Origin: Bacteroidota bacterium
Lineage (GTDB): Bacteria; Bacteroidota; Bacteroidia; Chitinophagales; Chitinophagaceae
Direction of reading: 5' to 3'
Assembly: GCA_018267705.1 (NCBI GenBank)
Contig: JAFDXX010000004.1
Span: 513,197-577,196, forward strand
Length of the DNA: 64,000 nt
Within the stretch, counting starts at the first letter, position 1. Each line of letters opens with the position of its first letter. Both the position numbers and the translations under genes were made by a program. The notes beneath the pieces were generated by a model. The model was not told the DNA's origin. It was given only the letters and a program-made list of their open reading frames with translations, and ran no database searches. Below are positions 25,914 through 34,731 of the stretch, piece after piece.

Positions 25914-26843
25914 TTATCTGTCTTCATCTTTCATTTTCATTATTCCCATAATTTGTTTCATGGTTTTATCCATTCCTTCGCTGCTACCATCTAAAAATAT
26001 AACGTTACCTTTTCCGTATTCTGCAAAGTTTTTAATGGCTTCAGTCCACATACTAAACAAAATAACATTGGTATCTAAATTGGCTTGTTTCATTTGTTCT
26101 GCTGCTTGGCTCATACCACGTGCTACTTCTTCTCTAAATAAAGCTACGCCTTGTCCGCGTAAGCGTGCGGCTTCTTTTTCTGCTTCAGCAGAAATTTTTA
26201 TGGCATTACCTTCTGCTTCAGCAGCTTTTGTTTTGGTAATTAATAAAGCCTGACCTTCATTTTCTGCAGCAGCCTTTAAGTTGTTGCTGGCAACTACTTT
26301 GCTCATGCTATCCATTATTTGTTGGTCAAAAGTTATATCGTTTATTTGAAGGTCTTGTAAATGATAACCCCAATCTTCTAAACTATGGTCTATTTGTTCT
26401 TTTACAAATTCTACAATTTCTCTTCTTAGTAATAAAATTTCTGCTTGTTTTTTTGTAGCAACAAATGCACGGATAGAGCCTTCAACAGTTCTAATTAAAG
26501 CTTGCATTAAATCTTTATCACTAATAAATTTAAAAGCAACTTTTTTTATAGTTTCTTCGTCGGCATTTAAAACAGAATATAATAACATGCTTTTAAAATA
26601 AACATTTGCCTGATCTACGGTTACTGCCTGAAACTCTAATTCAACGGAGCGATTTTGAACACTTACAGTTTTAAAAACAGATTCTAAAATGGGAATTTTA
26701 AAATTTAGTCCCGGTCTTAATATACGTTGATATTTACCAAACATGGTTATTACGGCAATAGTACCTTGGGCAACAGTAACTAATCCGCTAAAAAATATAA
26801 AAATTAAAATTAGTACCCACCAATAATTTATTAATAATGACAT
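25914..26843 (-). CDS. SPFH/band 7 membrane protein (slipin or stomatin-like)
   Basis: The 309-residue protein starts with a membrane segment (LLINYWWVLILIFIFFSGLV), then an SPFH domain (AVITMFGKYQRILRPGLNFK, IPILESVFKTVSVQNR) and a coiled-coil Ala/Glu-rich region (AAAENEGQALLITKTKAAEA). Such proteins scaffold membrane microdomains and regulate proteases. A GTG at 26948 would add 35 unrelated residues; ATG 26843 gives the expected N-terminal helix and is chosen. Confidence 0.88.
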   Translation of the reverse strand: MSLLINYWWVLILIFIFFSGLVTVAQGTIAVITMFGKYQRILRPGLNFKIPILESVFKTVSVQNRSVELEFQAVTVDQANVYFKSMLLYSVLNADEETIKKVAFKFISDKDLMQALIRTVEGSIRAFVATKKQAEILLLRREIVEFVKEQIDHSLEDWGYHLQDLQINDITFDQQIMDSMSKVVASNNLKAAAENEGQALLITKTKAAEAEGNAIKISAEAEKEAARLRGQGVALFREEVARGMSQAAEQMKQANLDTNVILFSMWTEAIKNFAEYGKGNVIFLDGSSEGMDKTMKQIMGIMKMKDEDR

Positions 26844-26953
26844 AGCCTGAATTTTAGGAGTTAAAGTTAATATAACTTTTGAGGTTGTAATGTAAAATTT
26901 TGAAAATAATGTTGTGAATAATTGTTTTTTTATATATCCCTTATTCACGTGTG

Positions 26954-26961
26954 TATGTTTG
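26954..26961 (+). promoter_or_regulatory. candidate -7 element (TATGTTTG)
   Basis: TATGTTTG matches TAnnTTTG, 38 bases before the ATG at 27000. No TTTG at the right distance is seen. A 5-bp hairpin, GCTTA/TAAGC (26973-26986), lies between it and the start. Confidence 0.4.
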
Positions 26962-26999
26962 CAAAATAAAACGCTTATTTTTAAGCATAATTTTTAGGC

Positions 27000-27617
27000 A
27001 TGAAAAAAATTATTTTTTTTAGTTACATAGTTATTTGTGCTGGCATAATAGTTTCTTGCCATCATAAAGTGCAACAAGCCACACCTGTAAGAAGAGATAC
27101 TTTTCCAACTGTAAAAGAGCCTGATGTTTATATACCTTTTACAAAAGAACTGTATAATATTTTAAAAAATTCTAATATTGATGTAAGAAAAGTACAATTT
27201 TATATAGATCAGCAAGTTGTATTAACTCGTAACCTTACACAAGGCAAAACAGAGGTAGTTAATGGTGTAATAAAATTTTCTAACGGACACTATGTTGACG
27301 AAGTGATTATACAGCAACATACACCCTGTGTAGTAGATTCGGTTGATTATGATGGGTTTCGCGTGAGTTTTGGCGGTGCAGCCAACTGGTTTAAGTTTAT
27401 TAATAGCAGGCAAAGTACTTACCCCGATAACTATGTTTGCTCGGGCACAAATTGGAAAGATGGCACTGCAGATTTGTTATATAATAAATTGGTGTATCGT
27501 GGTAGTTGCGGTACATGTGGTAGCCTTGCAGATGTTAGATTAGAAGTTAAACAAAGTGATTTTGATAATAGTACAAGAAAAACAACAGTATTACCGGGAA
27601 GAAGAGTTGGTAATTAA
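27000..27617 (+). CDS. hypothetical lipoprotein
   Basis: I do not recognise the family. The 205-residue protein has a lipoprotein signal (FFSYIVICAGIIVSC, Cys near residue 20). The rest is a soluble domain with PFTKELYNILKNSNIDVRKV, FSNGHYVDEVIIQQHTPCVV and a short Cys-containing loop, YRGSCGTCGSLADVRLEV, close to the end. The CGTC pattern could bind metal or form a disulfide; this is a guess. It has a candidate promoter and stands alone. Confidence 0.75.
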   Translation: MKKIIFFSYIVICAGIIVSCHHKVQQATPVRRDTFPTVKEPDVYIPFTKELYNILKNSNIDVRKVQFYIDQQVVLTRNLTQGKTEVVNGVIKFSNGHYVDEVIIQQHTPCVVDSVDYDGFRVSFGGAANWFKFINSRQSTYPDNYVCSGTNWKDGTADLLYNKLVYRGSCGTCGSLADVRLEVKQSDFDNSTRKTTVLPGRRVGN

Positions 27618-27651
27618 TATAGTTGTTTATTAACTGAACTTTTATAAAATA

Positions 27652-28476
27652 TTATATAACTGCTTTTCTCAGTTTAATTAATTGCACTAATAAATTTTCT
27701 AACAAATCTAATTGCAACATATTTGCTCCATCACTTAAAGCAGTAGCAGGGTTAGGATGTGTTTCAATAAACAAACCATCGGCACCGGTTGCAATTGCTG
27801 CTTTGGCAATGGTGCCAATCATTTGTGGGTTTCCGCCGGTAATACCACTTATTTGGTTAGGTTGTTGTAAAGCATGTGTGCAATCCATAATTACAGGAAC
27901 ATTATGTTTTTTCATAATGGGAATATTTCTGTAATCAACTACTAAATCTTGGTAGCCAAATGTTGTTCCTCTTTCAGTAAGCATTATTTTTTCGTTACCA
28001 GATTTTTTTATTTTATCAACTGCAAATTGCATTGATTCGCCACTTAAAAATTGTCCTTTTTTTACATTAACTATTTTAGTTGTTTGTGCTGCGGCAATTA
28101 GTAAATCTGTTTGTCTGCATAAAAAAGCAGGTATTTGTAAAATGTCAATATACTTGGCAGCTTCGGCACATTCATCATGTGCATGCACATCAGATGTAGT
28201 AGGAAGTTTAAAAGTATCTCCAACTTTTTTTATTAAATCTAAACCAACAGAATCTCCTAAACCGGTAAATGAGTTTGCACTTGTTCTATTGGCTTTTCTA
28301 TAACTTGCTTTAAATATGTAAGGAATTTCTAATTTATTACATATAGAAGAAACTTTATCGGCAACTTCCATTACCAATGCTTCGTTTTCTACAACACAAG
28401 GTCCTGCAATTAAAAAAAAATTATCAGGGTTGTAGGATTGATGTTTAAATAAATCTTGCAAATAATGTGGTAACAT
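27652..28476 (-). CDS. kdsA: 3-deoxy-8-phosphooctulonate synthase (KDO8P synthase)
   Basis: KdsA condenses phosphoenolpyruvate and arabinose-5-phosphate to KDO-8-phosphate for lipopolysaccharide. The N-terminal FFLIAGPCVVEN has the cysteine (residue 27) that marks the metal-dependent form; the other ligands fit DCTH, FIETHPNP and SDGANM. KASYRKANRTS and TDVHAHDECAEAA-like segments are typical. Length (274) is normal. It converges on the 27000 lipoprotein gene at 34 bases. Confidence 0.96.
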   Translation of the reverse strand: MLPHYLQDLFKHQSYNPDNFFLIAGPCVVENEALVMEVADKVSSICNKLEIPYIFKASYRKANRTSANSFTGLGDSVGLDLIKKVGDTFKLPTTSDVHAHDECAEAAKYIDILQIPAFLCRQTDLLIAAAQTTKIVNVKKGQFLSGESMQFAVDKIKKSGNEKIMLTERGTTFGYQDLVVDYRNIPIMKKHNVPVIMDCTHALQQPNQISGITGGNPQMIGTIAKAAIATGADGLFIETHPNPATALSDGANMLQLDLLENLLVQLIKLRKAVI

Positions 28477-28604
28477 AAAATTTATATAGTTTACAATGCG
28501 TGTTATACAATTTATAAATGTTTGCGAAATTACAGCAAGTTTTTATTTCTTTGTGAAAGGTTATTACTGTATGTGAAGTAATAAATCTGATAATAAAATA
28601 AATT

Positions 28605-29549
28605 ATGATTAAAGAAAAAATTTTAGTAATTGGTGCAAGCGGACAAATTGGTGTAGAATTAACATTGGCATTAAGAAAAATATATGGCAATGCTAATGTA
28701 GTTGCCAGCGATTTGCGTGAGCAAAACCCTTTATTAGAAGGAACAGGGCCTTATGTAAGTTTAGATGTAATGAATAAGGAAATGCTACATGTGCAAGTTA
28801 TTAGGCAAAATATTACACAGATTTATTTATTAGCAGCTATACTTTCTGCAACCGGCGAAAAAAATCCGAACCTTGCTTGGCATTTGAATATGCAAGGTTT
28901 ATTGAATGTATTAGATATTGCAAGAGAAGAAAAATTAAATAAAGTATATTGGCCTTCTTCAATTGCTGTGTTTGGCCCTACAAGCCCTAAACAAAACTGC
29001 CCGCAACAAACAATTATAGAACCGATAACTGTTTATGGAATAAGCAAATATGCAGGTGAGTTTTGGTGCAATTATTATAATCAACGTTATGGGGTTGATG
29101 TGAGAAGCTTACGTTATCCGGGATTAATAAGTTATAAATCGGCACCCGGTGGCGGAACAACAGATTATGCCATTGAAATTTTTCATGAAGCAATAGAAAA
29201 TAAAAAGTATGAATGTTTTTTACAAGAAGATACTTATTTGCCTATGATGTATATGCCAGATGCTATTAAAGCTACTATTGAATTAATGGAAGCTCCTGCA
29301 AAAAATATATCTATAAGAACATCATATAATATTTCTGCAATGAGTTTTTCTCCAAAAGAAATTGCTGCTTCAATAAAAAAACATATCCCTGAGTTTAGTA
29401 TTCATTATAAACCTGATTATAGGCAAAAAATTGCTAATAGTTGGCCGCAAAGCATTGATGACAGTGTTGCAGCCAACGATTGGAATTGGAAATCAGGTTA
29501 TGATTTAGATAAAATGGTAAAAGATATGTTAGATAATATAAAGAAATAA
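28605..29549 (+). CDS. SDR-type L-threonine 3-dehydrogenase
   Basis: The 314-residue extended SDR has the NAD motif GASGQIG (10-16) and the catalytic YxxxK (Y144, K148 in VYGISKYAGE). SLRYPGLISYKSAPGGGTTD and LPMMYMPDAIKATIELM match the NAD-dependent threonine dehydrogenases of the epimerase-like type known from Flavobacterium and Cupriavidus. It would oxidise threonine to 2-amino-3-ketobutyrate. No kbl partner is adjacent. It differs from the zinc-dependent enzyme of E. coli. Confidence 0.9.
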   Translation: MIKEKILVIGASGQIGVELTLALRKIYGNANVVASDLREQNPLLEGTGPYVSLDVMNKEMLHVQVIRQNITQIYLLAAILSATGEKNPNLAWHLNMQGLLNVLDIAREEKLNKVYWPSSIAVFGPTSPKQNCPQQTIIEPITVYGISKYAGEFWCNYYNQRYGVDVRSLRYPGLISYKSAPGGGTTDYAIEIFHEAIENKKYECFLQEDTYLPMMYMPDAIKATIELMEAPAKNISIRTSYNISAMSFSPKEIAASIKKHIPEFSIHYKPDYRQKIANSWPQSIDDSVAANDWNWKSGYDLDKMVKDMLDNIKK

Positions 29550-29556
29550 TTTTTTG

Positions 29557-30366
29557 TTAGAATCTAATTCCAAAATTAATTCCTAACCCTCTAACGCCTA
29601 ACCAAGGACCCGATGCATCTAACGTTGCAAAATTACCCGAGTTATCTACAGTGCCGGTAACTTTAAAAGGAGAAGCATCTATGCTGTTTAGCTTTTTTTG
29701 TAAAGCAGTTTGTTCAGAATCGTAACCTGGTGCTGGTGCTGTTCCAGATAATGCAGGTGTAAATGTTGCTTTTAAATTTTTTGATTGGCAATTGCCAAAA
29801 TGTGCACCAATAATCCAAATATCTATTACACAATTTTTAAAAATATTGTGTTGTGTTCCTATCATAATTCCTCCACTCATTGCAGATACACTACCTGTAA
29901 ATACAGCACTTTTTGATGAGCTTCCGGTAGGTGTGGTGTACGTGTATTTAATAGGAACAGTCATATCAAAATTGGAATATCTTCCATATAATGCTAAATA
30001 AAAACCTCGCATATTTTTATGGCTGTATAATCTAAATTCTGGTGTTATAGCATAACCACCTAATTTGTAGGTACTGAAATCTATACTGTTATCTTTAATG
30101 ATAGATTGTATTTCACTTTGATAAGGCAACTCTCCGTTGGGCATAAAACGGTAGTTTACAGAAAGAGAAGTTTTTTTGCCTATCCCTCTTTCATAAGTAA
30201 AACTGTAATTATTTAATAGCAATGAACTTAAATTCATTTTAATAATATTTCTACCCGAAGCATAAGTTTTTGCAGGTTTGGCTACAGTTGTATCGATTAC
30301 TTGTGCAAATGATTGTTGCACAATACAGATGCCGATAATAATAAATAGAGAGGTTGTTTTTTTCAT
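29557..30366 (-). CDS. outer-membrane barrel protein, DUF3575-like
   Basis: The 269-residue protein has a signal peptide (SLFIIIGICIVQQSFAQ). The mature part alternates hydrophobic and polar residues and contains NIIKMNLSSLLLNNYSFTYE and TSLSVNYRFMPNG, resembling DUF3575 barrels, and ends GLGINFGIRF with the C-terminal aromatic usual for outer-membrane barrels. Role unknown. It follows the Rrf2 gene by 23 bases on the same strand, so the pair probably forms an operon. Confidence 0.78.
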   Translation of the reverse strand: MKKTTSLFIIIGICIVQQSFAQVIDTTVAKPAKTYASGRNIIKMNLSSLLLNNYSFTYERGIGKKTSLSVNYRFMPNGELPYQSEIQSIIKDNSIDFSTYKLGGYAITPEFRLYSHKNMRGFYLALYGRYSNFDMTVPIKYTYTTPTGSSSKSAVFTGSVSAMSGGIMIGTQHNIFKNCVIDIWIIGAHFGNCQSKNLKATFTPALSGTAPAPGYDSEQTALQKKLNSIDASPFKVTGTVDNSGNFATLDASGPWLGVRGLGINFGIRF

Positions 30367-30389
30367 ACAGGTATTTTTTGAGTTAATGG

Positions 30390-30806
30390 TTACATGTTTT
30401 TATCGGTAATGTCTGCAACGGTTTTGTGTTCTAAAATAGCTAAGGTTGCATCTCTTACCTCAATCATTACTTTGTTTAAGCCACAACATTTTTCATCGCA
30501 GCTTTTACATTTTTCGTAGAAATTTAAACTTACACAGGGGAGTAGTGCAATTGGTCCATCTACCAATCGTATAATTTTAGCTAACTTAATTTTAGCCGGA
30601 GGCAATTTAAAAAAATAGCCACCGCCTTTTCCTTTCTTGCTGTCCAAGATATCTGCTTTTTTTAATTCCAACAAAATATTTTCTAAGAACTTCAAAGGAA
30701 TTTTTTTCTTCTTTGAAATTTCTGCAATTAATACGGGGCCTTCTTTATCTTTTTCGGCTAAGTACATTAGAGCTTTAAAAGCGTATTGTGTTTTTTTGGA
30801 TAACAT
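30390..30806 (-). CDS. Rrf2-family transcriptional regulator
   Basis: The 138-residue protein has the Rrf2 winged helix (SKKTQYAFKALMYLAEKDKE, then ISKKKKIPLKFLENILLELK and DSKKGKGGGYFFKLPP). Cysteines follow at the usual iron-sulfur site and are numerous: PCVSLNFYEKCKSCDEKCC. That suggests redox or Fe-S sensing, as in IscR and NsrR. It is divergent from the barrel gene at 30847, with only 40 bases between, and is followed by a DUF3575-like gene. Confidence 0.93.
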   Translation of the reverse strand: MLSKKTQYAFKALMYLAEKDKEGPVLIAEISKKKKIPLKFLENILLELKKADILDSKKGKGGGYFFKLPPAKIKLAKIIRLVDGPIALLPCVSLNFYEKCKSCDEKCCGLNKVMIEVRDATLAILEHKTVADITDKNM

Positions 30807-30821
30807 AGTTTATATTGTGCC

Positions 30822-30834
30822 TACTTTAAACCTA
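30822..30834. promoter_or_regulatory. overlapping divergent -7-like elements at the Rrf2 locus
   Basis: TACTTTAAACCTA reads TACTTTAA on the plus strand and TAGGTTTA on the minus strand. Each is one base from TAnnTTTG, and they overlap inside the 40-base region between the divergent genes. Confidence 0.3.
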
Positions 30835-30846
30835 AAAATAACTAAT

Positions 30847-31380
30847 ATGTACAAAGTAACTAATTTTTTAATGTTTACGATTGTTACATTATTTTTTTCT
30901 GTAAGTGCTAAAGCTCAAATTGTAAAATTACCTAAAGCATTATTGTTTGGAAATTTTACATATACTAATCCACAAGGAGATTTTGCAAATTCTGTAAATA
31001 ATGGAACCGGCTTTGAAGTAGGCGGTGGTTTAGGTTTAGGAAAAACTTTGTTGTATGCATCAACAGGTTATATAAAATATAGTGGCAATAGCGATAATTT
31101 AAAAGTTGTTCCTTTAAAAGTTGGTATTAGAAGATATTTATTGATGGGATTATTTTTGAATGGAGCAATTGGCGTAGCAACACAGAGCTATGATAATAGA
31201 AGTGTTACTAACAGTAGTTTTTTATATGAAGTTGGTGCCGGAATAAAATTATTAGGTATTATTGAATTGGGTGCAGCATATACAGGTTGGCAAACTCAAA
31301 CATTATTAATACCATCTGGAACACAATCTAAACCAGCAAATGCTTTATTGTTGAAAGCGGGTGTTGCTATAAAATTATAA
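30847..31380 (+). CDS. small outer-membrane beta-barrel protein
   Basis: The 177-residue protein has a signal peptide (FLMFTIVTLFFSVSAKAQ) and then a small barrel pattern: ALLFGNFTYTNPQGDFANSV, GFEVGGGLGLGKTLLYASTG, and a C-terminal NALLLKAGVAIKL. Role unknown. An upstream in-frame extension to 30637 would overlap the Rrf2 gene on the other strand and is rejected; ATG 30847 gives a normal signal peptide. It overlaps the dapB stop codon by 6 bases. Confidence 0.8.
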   Translation: MYKVTNFLMFTIVTLFFSVSAKAQIVKLPKALLFGNFTYTNPQGDFANSVNNGTGFEVGGGLGLGKTLLYASTGYIKYSGNSDNLKVVPLKVGIRRYLLMGLFLNGAIGVATQSYDNRSVTNSSFLYEVGAGIKLLGIIELGAAYTGWQTQTLLIPSGTQSKPANALLLKAGVAIKL

Positions 31381-32091
31381 ACCTAATACTTCTTTCATTC
31401 CAAAAATTCCTTTTTTATTTTTTAGAAATTCGGCCGCTAATACAGCACCACTGGCAAAACCGGTACGGCTGTGTGCAGTATGTATAATTTCAATATCATC
31501 AACCGTTGAATGATATTTTATTTTATGTGTGCCGGGTGCGGGGTCTATTCTTTCTGAAATTATTTCTAAGTCAGATGTGTTTTCACTTAAATGGTTAACC
31601 CATTTTTCTTTTGTATCAATATGTTGTAACACTTGTTCTGCAAGTGTTATGGCCGTTCCGCTGGGTGCATCTTTTTTTTGAGTATGATGTATTTCTTTCA
31701 TGGTTACATTATACTGTTTATGCTTGTTCATTAATTTGGCTAAATAAGTATTTAATTCAAAAAATAAATTTACGCCAATGCTATAATTGCTTGCATAAAC
31801 TAATGCACCATTATTTTCTGTACAATATTTTTTTACTTCATTCCATTTATCTAACCAACCGGTGCTACCACAAACAACAGGTACATTAAATGAAAGACAT
31901 TTCATTACATTATTAAATGCACTATGAGGGCCTGTGAATTCTATAGCAACATCAACCTTTGATAAATTTTCTTTTGTAAAATCTTCTGCGTTATGCAAAT
32001 CAATTTTTGCTACAATGTTGTGTTCTTTTTGTATTGCAATTTCTTCAATGGCTTTACCCATTTTTCCATAACCAATTAATGCTATATTCAT
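31375..32091 (-). CDS. dapB: 4-hydroxy-tetrahydrodipicolinate reductase
   Basis: DapB acts in lysine and meso-diaminopimelate synthesis. It has the dinucleotide motif IALIGYGKMGKAIEEIA, the catalytic region KEIHHTQKKDAPSGTAITLA and the C-terminal HTAHSRTGFASGAVLAAEFL. The 238-residue length fits the Bacteroidota form, shorter than E. coli (273). It is the last gene of the parA-parB-DUF5683-dapB cluster, a conserved Bacteroidota arrangement. Confidence 0.96.
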   Translation of the reverse strand: MNIALIGYGKMGKAIEEIAIQKEHNIVAKIDLHNAEDFTKENLSKVDVAIEFTGPHSAFNNVMKCLSFNVPVVCGSTGWLDKWNEVKKYCTENNGALVYASNYSIGVNLFFELNTYLAKLMNKHKQYNVTMKEIHHTQKKDAPSGTAITLAEQVLQHIDTKEKWVNHLSENTSDLEIISERIDPAPGTHKIKYHSTVDDIEIIHTAHSRTGFASGAVLAAEFLKNKKGIFGMKEVLGL

Positions 32092-32153
32092 TTTACTTGG
32101 TGCGTTTTATATTGTAAGTGTTACATTTTTTTTTACTATCTATTGTTTATTTT

Positions 32154-32888
32154 CTACCTGGCAATTTCATTTATTTTTTTAGTATTGTTTCTGAAATTAA
32201 TTACCAAACCAATGCCGCCTGTTTTTGTAATGGGGTCGAAGGTGGGTTTAATTTTCATACTTAAATCGGGTGATACATTGAAATTTCTTAAATGTGCAAA
32301 TACAGTAGCATCGGCAACATTTAACCCCCATGCAATTAAAAACCAAAATACAGAATAATCTCTATTTTGTCTATACGCGGTTCTTGCATTTTGTAAGGCT
32401 GCTAAATCTATTCTTCCTTGTAAAATACCGGGTCTTATTTCTGGGTCTATATTTTGTAAACCTGCACTATCTGCTGCTGTTGGTGGTGGATTTCCATTTC
32501 CATTAACACCGTACTTTGCTTGGTATAAAGCATTGTAAGCAAAGTTTATTTTTTTAAATTCGTTATTATTAAAAATAAATGTAATAATTGGAATGGAAAG
32601 AGCTCCGTATATAATAGGTATTTTCCAATACTCACGGTTATATGCCTGACCAAGCCCCGGCAATATTAAAGAACGCATGGTTGCTTTATGCGGATCGTGA
32701 TATTTTTTTATAACAATGGGTGTTGTGCTGCTATCTTTTTTTACGGTTGTATTAACCGATTTTTTTTTAGTTGTAGTATCTGTGTTGTTAAATAATGATG
32801 TAGCTGATAGTTTAGCTTTGTCATCTTGTGCTTTACTACAATTTATAAAAAAAAATAATGTAACAAGTATGGTAAGAATACACTTCAT
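32154..32888 (-). CDS. DUF5683 domain protein
   Basis: The 244-residue protein has a signal peptide (CILTILVTLFFFINCSKAQ), a Thr/Lys-rich linker, and a conserved domain beginning HDPHKATMRSLILPGLGQAY and IPIIYGALSIPIITFIFNNN (a membrane segment), then SVFWFLIAWGLNVADATVFA. This matches DUF5683, found next to parB in many Bacteroidota. Function is unknown. It starts 6 bases after the parB stop. Confidence 0.87.
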   Translation of the reverse strand: MKCILTILVTLFFFINCSKAQDDKAKLSATSLFNNTDTTTKKKSVNTTVKKDSSTTPIVIKKYHDPHKATMRSLILPGLGQAYNREYWKIPIIYGALSIPIITFIFNNNEFKKINFAYNALYQAKYGVNGNGNPPPTAADSAGLQNIDPEIRPGILQGRIDLAALQNARTAYRQNRDYSVFWFLIAWGLNVADATVFAHLRNFNVSPDLSMKIKPTFDPITKTGGIGLVINFRNNTKKINEIAR

Positions 32889-32894
32889 TAATAA

Positions 32895-33821
32895 CTAACT
32901 GATGGTTACATTCATTTGGTCAAGTATTTTATTAAATTCTTGTAAAGAAAAATATTCAACTGTAATTGAGCCGTAACCTTTTTTATTATGTACCAATTTT
33001 ACTTTGGTTGCAAAATGAGATGCTAAAGTATCTTCTATTTTTTTATATGCAGGTGGTAATTGATTTTTTAGTGAAGATTTAACTGTATTATTCTCTCCAC
33101 CAGATTTGTATAATTTTCTTACAAGATCTTCTGTTTGCCTTACACTTAATTGTTTGCTTTTTATTTCGTTGTAAACAAACAATTGTTTATCAACAGTATC
33201 AATATTTACCAATGCACGTGCATGCCCCATTGATAAATTTTGGTTGCGAACTGCTAATTGAATATCGGGTGGAAGTTTTAGTAAACGTATGTAATTGGTA
33301 ACGGTGGTTCTTTCTTTTCCCATTCTTTCCGCTACTTGTTCTTGTGTATAATTTAATTCTTCCATCATACGCTTGTAGCTTAAACCAATTTCAATGGCAT
33401 TAAGATTTTCACGTTGTAAATTTTCTAGTAATGCAAGTTCTAAAAGTTCTTTATCGTTAGCTTGGCGAATGTAAACAGGTACATCTTTTAAGCCTGCTAA
33501 TTTTGATGCACGAAATCTTCTTTCGCCTGCTATTAATTGATATTTTCCGTTAGATAATTTTGATACGGTGAGTGGTTGAATAATATCGTGCATTTTTATT
33601 GATGCTGCCAATTCACTTAAAGTATATTCATCAAAATCTCGGCGCGGTTGTTTGGGATTTATTTGAATATCATCAATATTAATTCTTGTTGATGTAACTG
33701 TTTTTTCAACAACTTCGTTCTTTAATGTTCCGGCAGTTGTTTTTAAATCTTCATCAATATTTTTTAGAAGGCTTCTTAAACCTTTGCCTATTGCATCTTT
33801 ATTTTGTTTGGGTGTAGTCAT
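32895..33821 (-). CDS. parB: chromosome partition protein ParB
   Basis: ParB loads at parS sites and spreads as a CTP-dependent clamp to segregate the chromosome. The sequence has the N-terminal RINIDDIQINPKQPRRDFDE, the CTP-binding LIAGERRFRASKLAGL and the helix-turn-helix YTQEQVAERMGKERTTVTNY. The N-terminal MTTPKQNKDAIGKGLRSLLK is the short peptide that stimulates the ParA ATPase. The 308-residue length is normal. No parS match was seen nearby. Confidence 0.97.
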   Translation of the reverse strand: MTTPKQNKDAIGKGLRSLLKNIDEDLKTTAGTLKNEVVEKTVTSTRINIDDIQINPKQPRRDFDEYTLSELAASIKMHDIIQPLTVSKLSNGKYQLIAGERRFRASKLAGLKDVPVYIRQANDKELLELALLENLQRENLNAIEIGLSYKRMMEELNYTQEQVAERMGKERTTVTNYIRLLKLPPDIQLAVRNQNLSMGHARALVNIDTVDKQLFVYNEIKSKQLSVRQTEDLVRKLYKSGGENNTVKSSLKNQLPPAYKKIEDTLASHFATKVKLVHNKKGYGSITVEYFSLQEFNKILDQMNVTIS

Positions 33822-33861
33822 TTCTTTTAGTTAAGCATTAAAATTAAGAGTTGAAAATTTT

Positions 33862-33888
33862 TATAACTCATAATTCATAACTCATAGT
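33862..33888 (-). repeat. direct repeat in the parA-parB gap
   Basis: On the minus strand TATGAGTTATGAATTATGAGTT carries TATGAGTTAT twice, 14 bases apart. It fills half of the 66-base gap after parA. A looser relative (CATTCATAACTTATCACTTA) lies in the exbB-exbD gap near 24986. Confidence 0.45.
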
Positions 33889-34688
33889 TATTCAATAATT
33901 CTTTCTTCGTTTGTCATTTTTGTCATTTCATTTTTTTGCAGAATTTCTTTTGCAAGGTTTAGATAGTTAATGGCGCCTTTACTTTCTGCATCGTATAAAA
34001 TGGCAGGTTTTCCTACGCTTGGAGCTTCGCTTAATCTTGTATTTCTGTGAATAATGGTTGAAAAAACAATATCATCAAAATGTCTTCTTACTTCACTTAC
34101 TACTTGGTTGCATAAACGTAAGCGGCCATCGTACATCGTCATTAATATTCCTTCAATTTGTAAATCTGGATTTAAACGGCTTTGCACAATTTTTACAGTA
34201 TTTAATAATTTTCCTAAACCTTCTAATGCAAAAAATTCACATTGTACAGGTACAATAACACTAGTGCTTGCTACTAATGAATTTACAGTGGTTAACCCAA
34301 GTGATGGAGAACAATCTATAATAATAAAATCATATTTGTCTTTAACGGGTTCTAACAAAGTTTTCATTACATTTTCTCTGTTAGGGTAATTAATCATTTC
34401 AATTTCTGCCCCTACTAAATCTATATGGCTGGGCAAAACATCTAAATGAGGCATTTCGCTTTTTAAAATTACATCGGCAGCTTTTGCATTGTTTACCATA
34501 CAATCGTATAAACTGCTAGTTATGTTGTGCAAATCAAAACCTGTACCTGTGGTGCTGTTTGCTTGTGGGTCAGCATCTACCAATAATGTTTTATACTCAA
34601 GCACAGCAAGGCTTGCAGCTACATTTATAGCAGTTGTTGTTTTGCCAACCCCACCTTTTTGATTTGCTACACCAATAATTCTTGCCAT
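33888..34688 (-). CDS. parA: chromosome partition ATPase ParA
   Basis: ParA is the Walker-type ATPase that moves ParB-bound origins. It has the deviant Walker [15 protein letters not shown] (residues about 11-24), [26 protein letters not shown] and the [16 protein letters not shown] segment typical of ParA/Soj. Length is 266. It is the first gene of the partition cluster, 43 bases after the stop of the UPF0173 gene. Confidence 0.97.
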   Translation of the reverse strand: MARIIGVANQKGGVGKTTTAINVAASLAVLEYKTLLVDADPQANSTTGTGFDLHNITSSLYDCMVNNAKAADVILKSEMPHLDVLPSHIDLVGAEIEMINYPNRENVMKTLLEPVKDKYDFIIIDCSPSLGLTTVNSLVASTSVIVPVQCEFFALEGLGKLLNTVKIVQSRLNPDLQIEGILMTMYDGRLRLCNQVVSEVRRHFDDIVFSTIIHRNTRLSEAPSVGKPAILYDAESKGAINYLNLAKEILQKNEMTKMTNEERIIE

Positions 34689-34731
34689 TATATATTATTG
34701 TTTTTTATAATTAATTTATTTTAATCAAATT

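Noticed and set aside
26843..26948. Longer start of the SPFH protein (GTG 26948)
   Set aside because: It would add 35 residues before the normal N-terminal membrane helix; ATG 26843 fits the family.
30637..30846. Longer start of the 30847 barrel gene
   Set aside because: The extension runs through the Rrf2 gene on the other strand and removes the signal peptide from the N-terminus.
32895..34688. parS site near parAB
   Set aside because: I searched for the TGTTTCACGTGAAACA type and near variants; the CACGTG cores present (for example near 26946) have no matching flanks.
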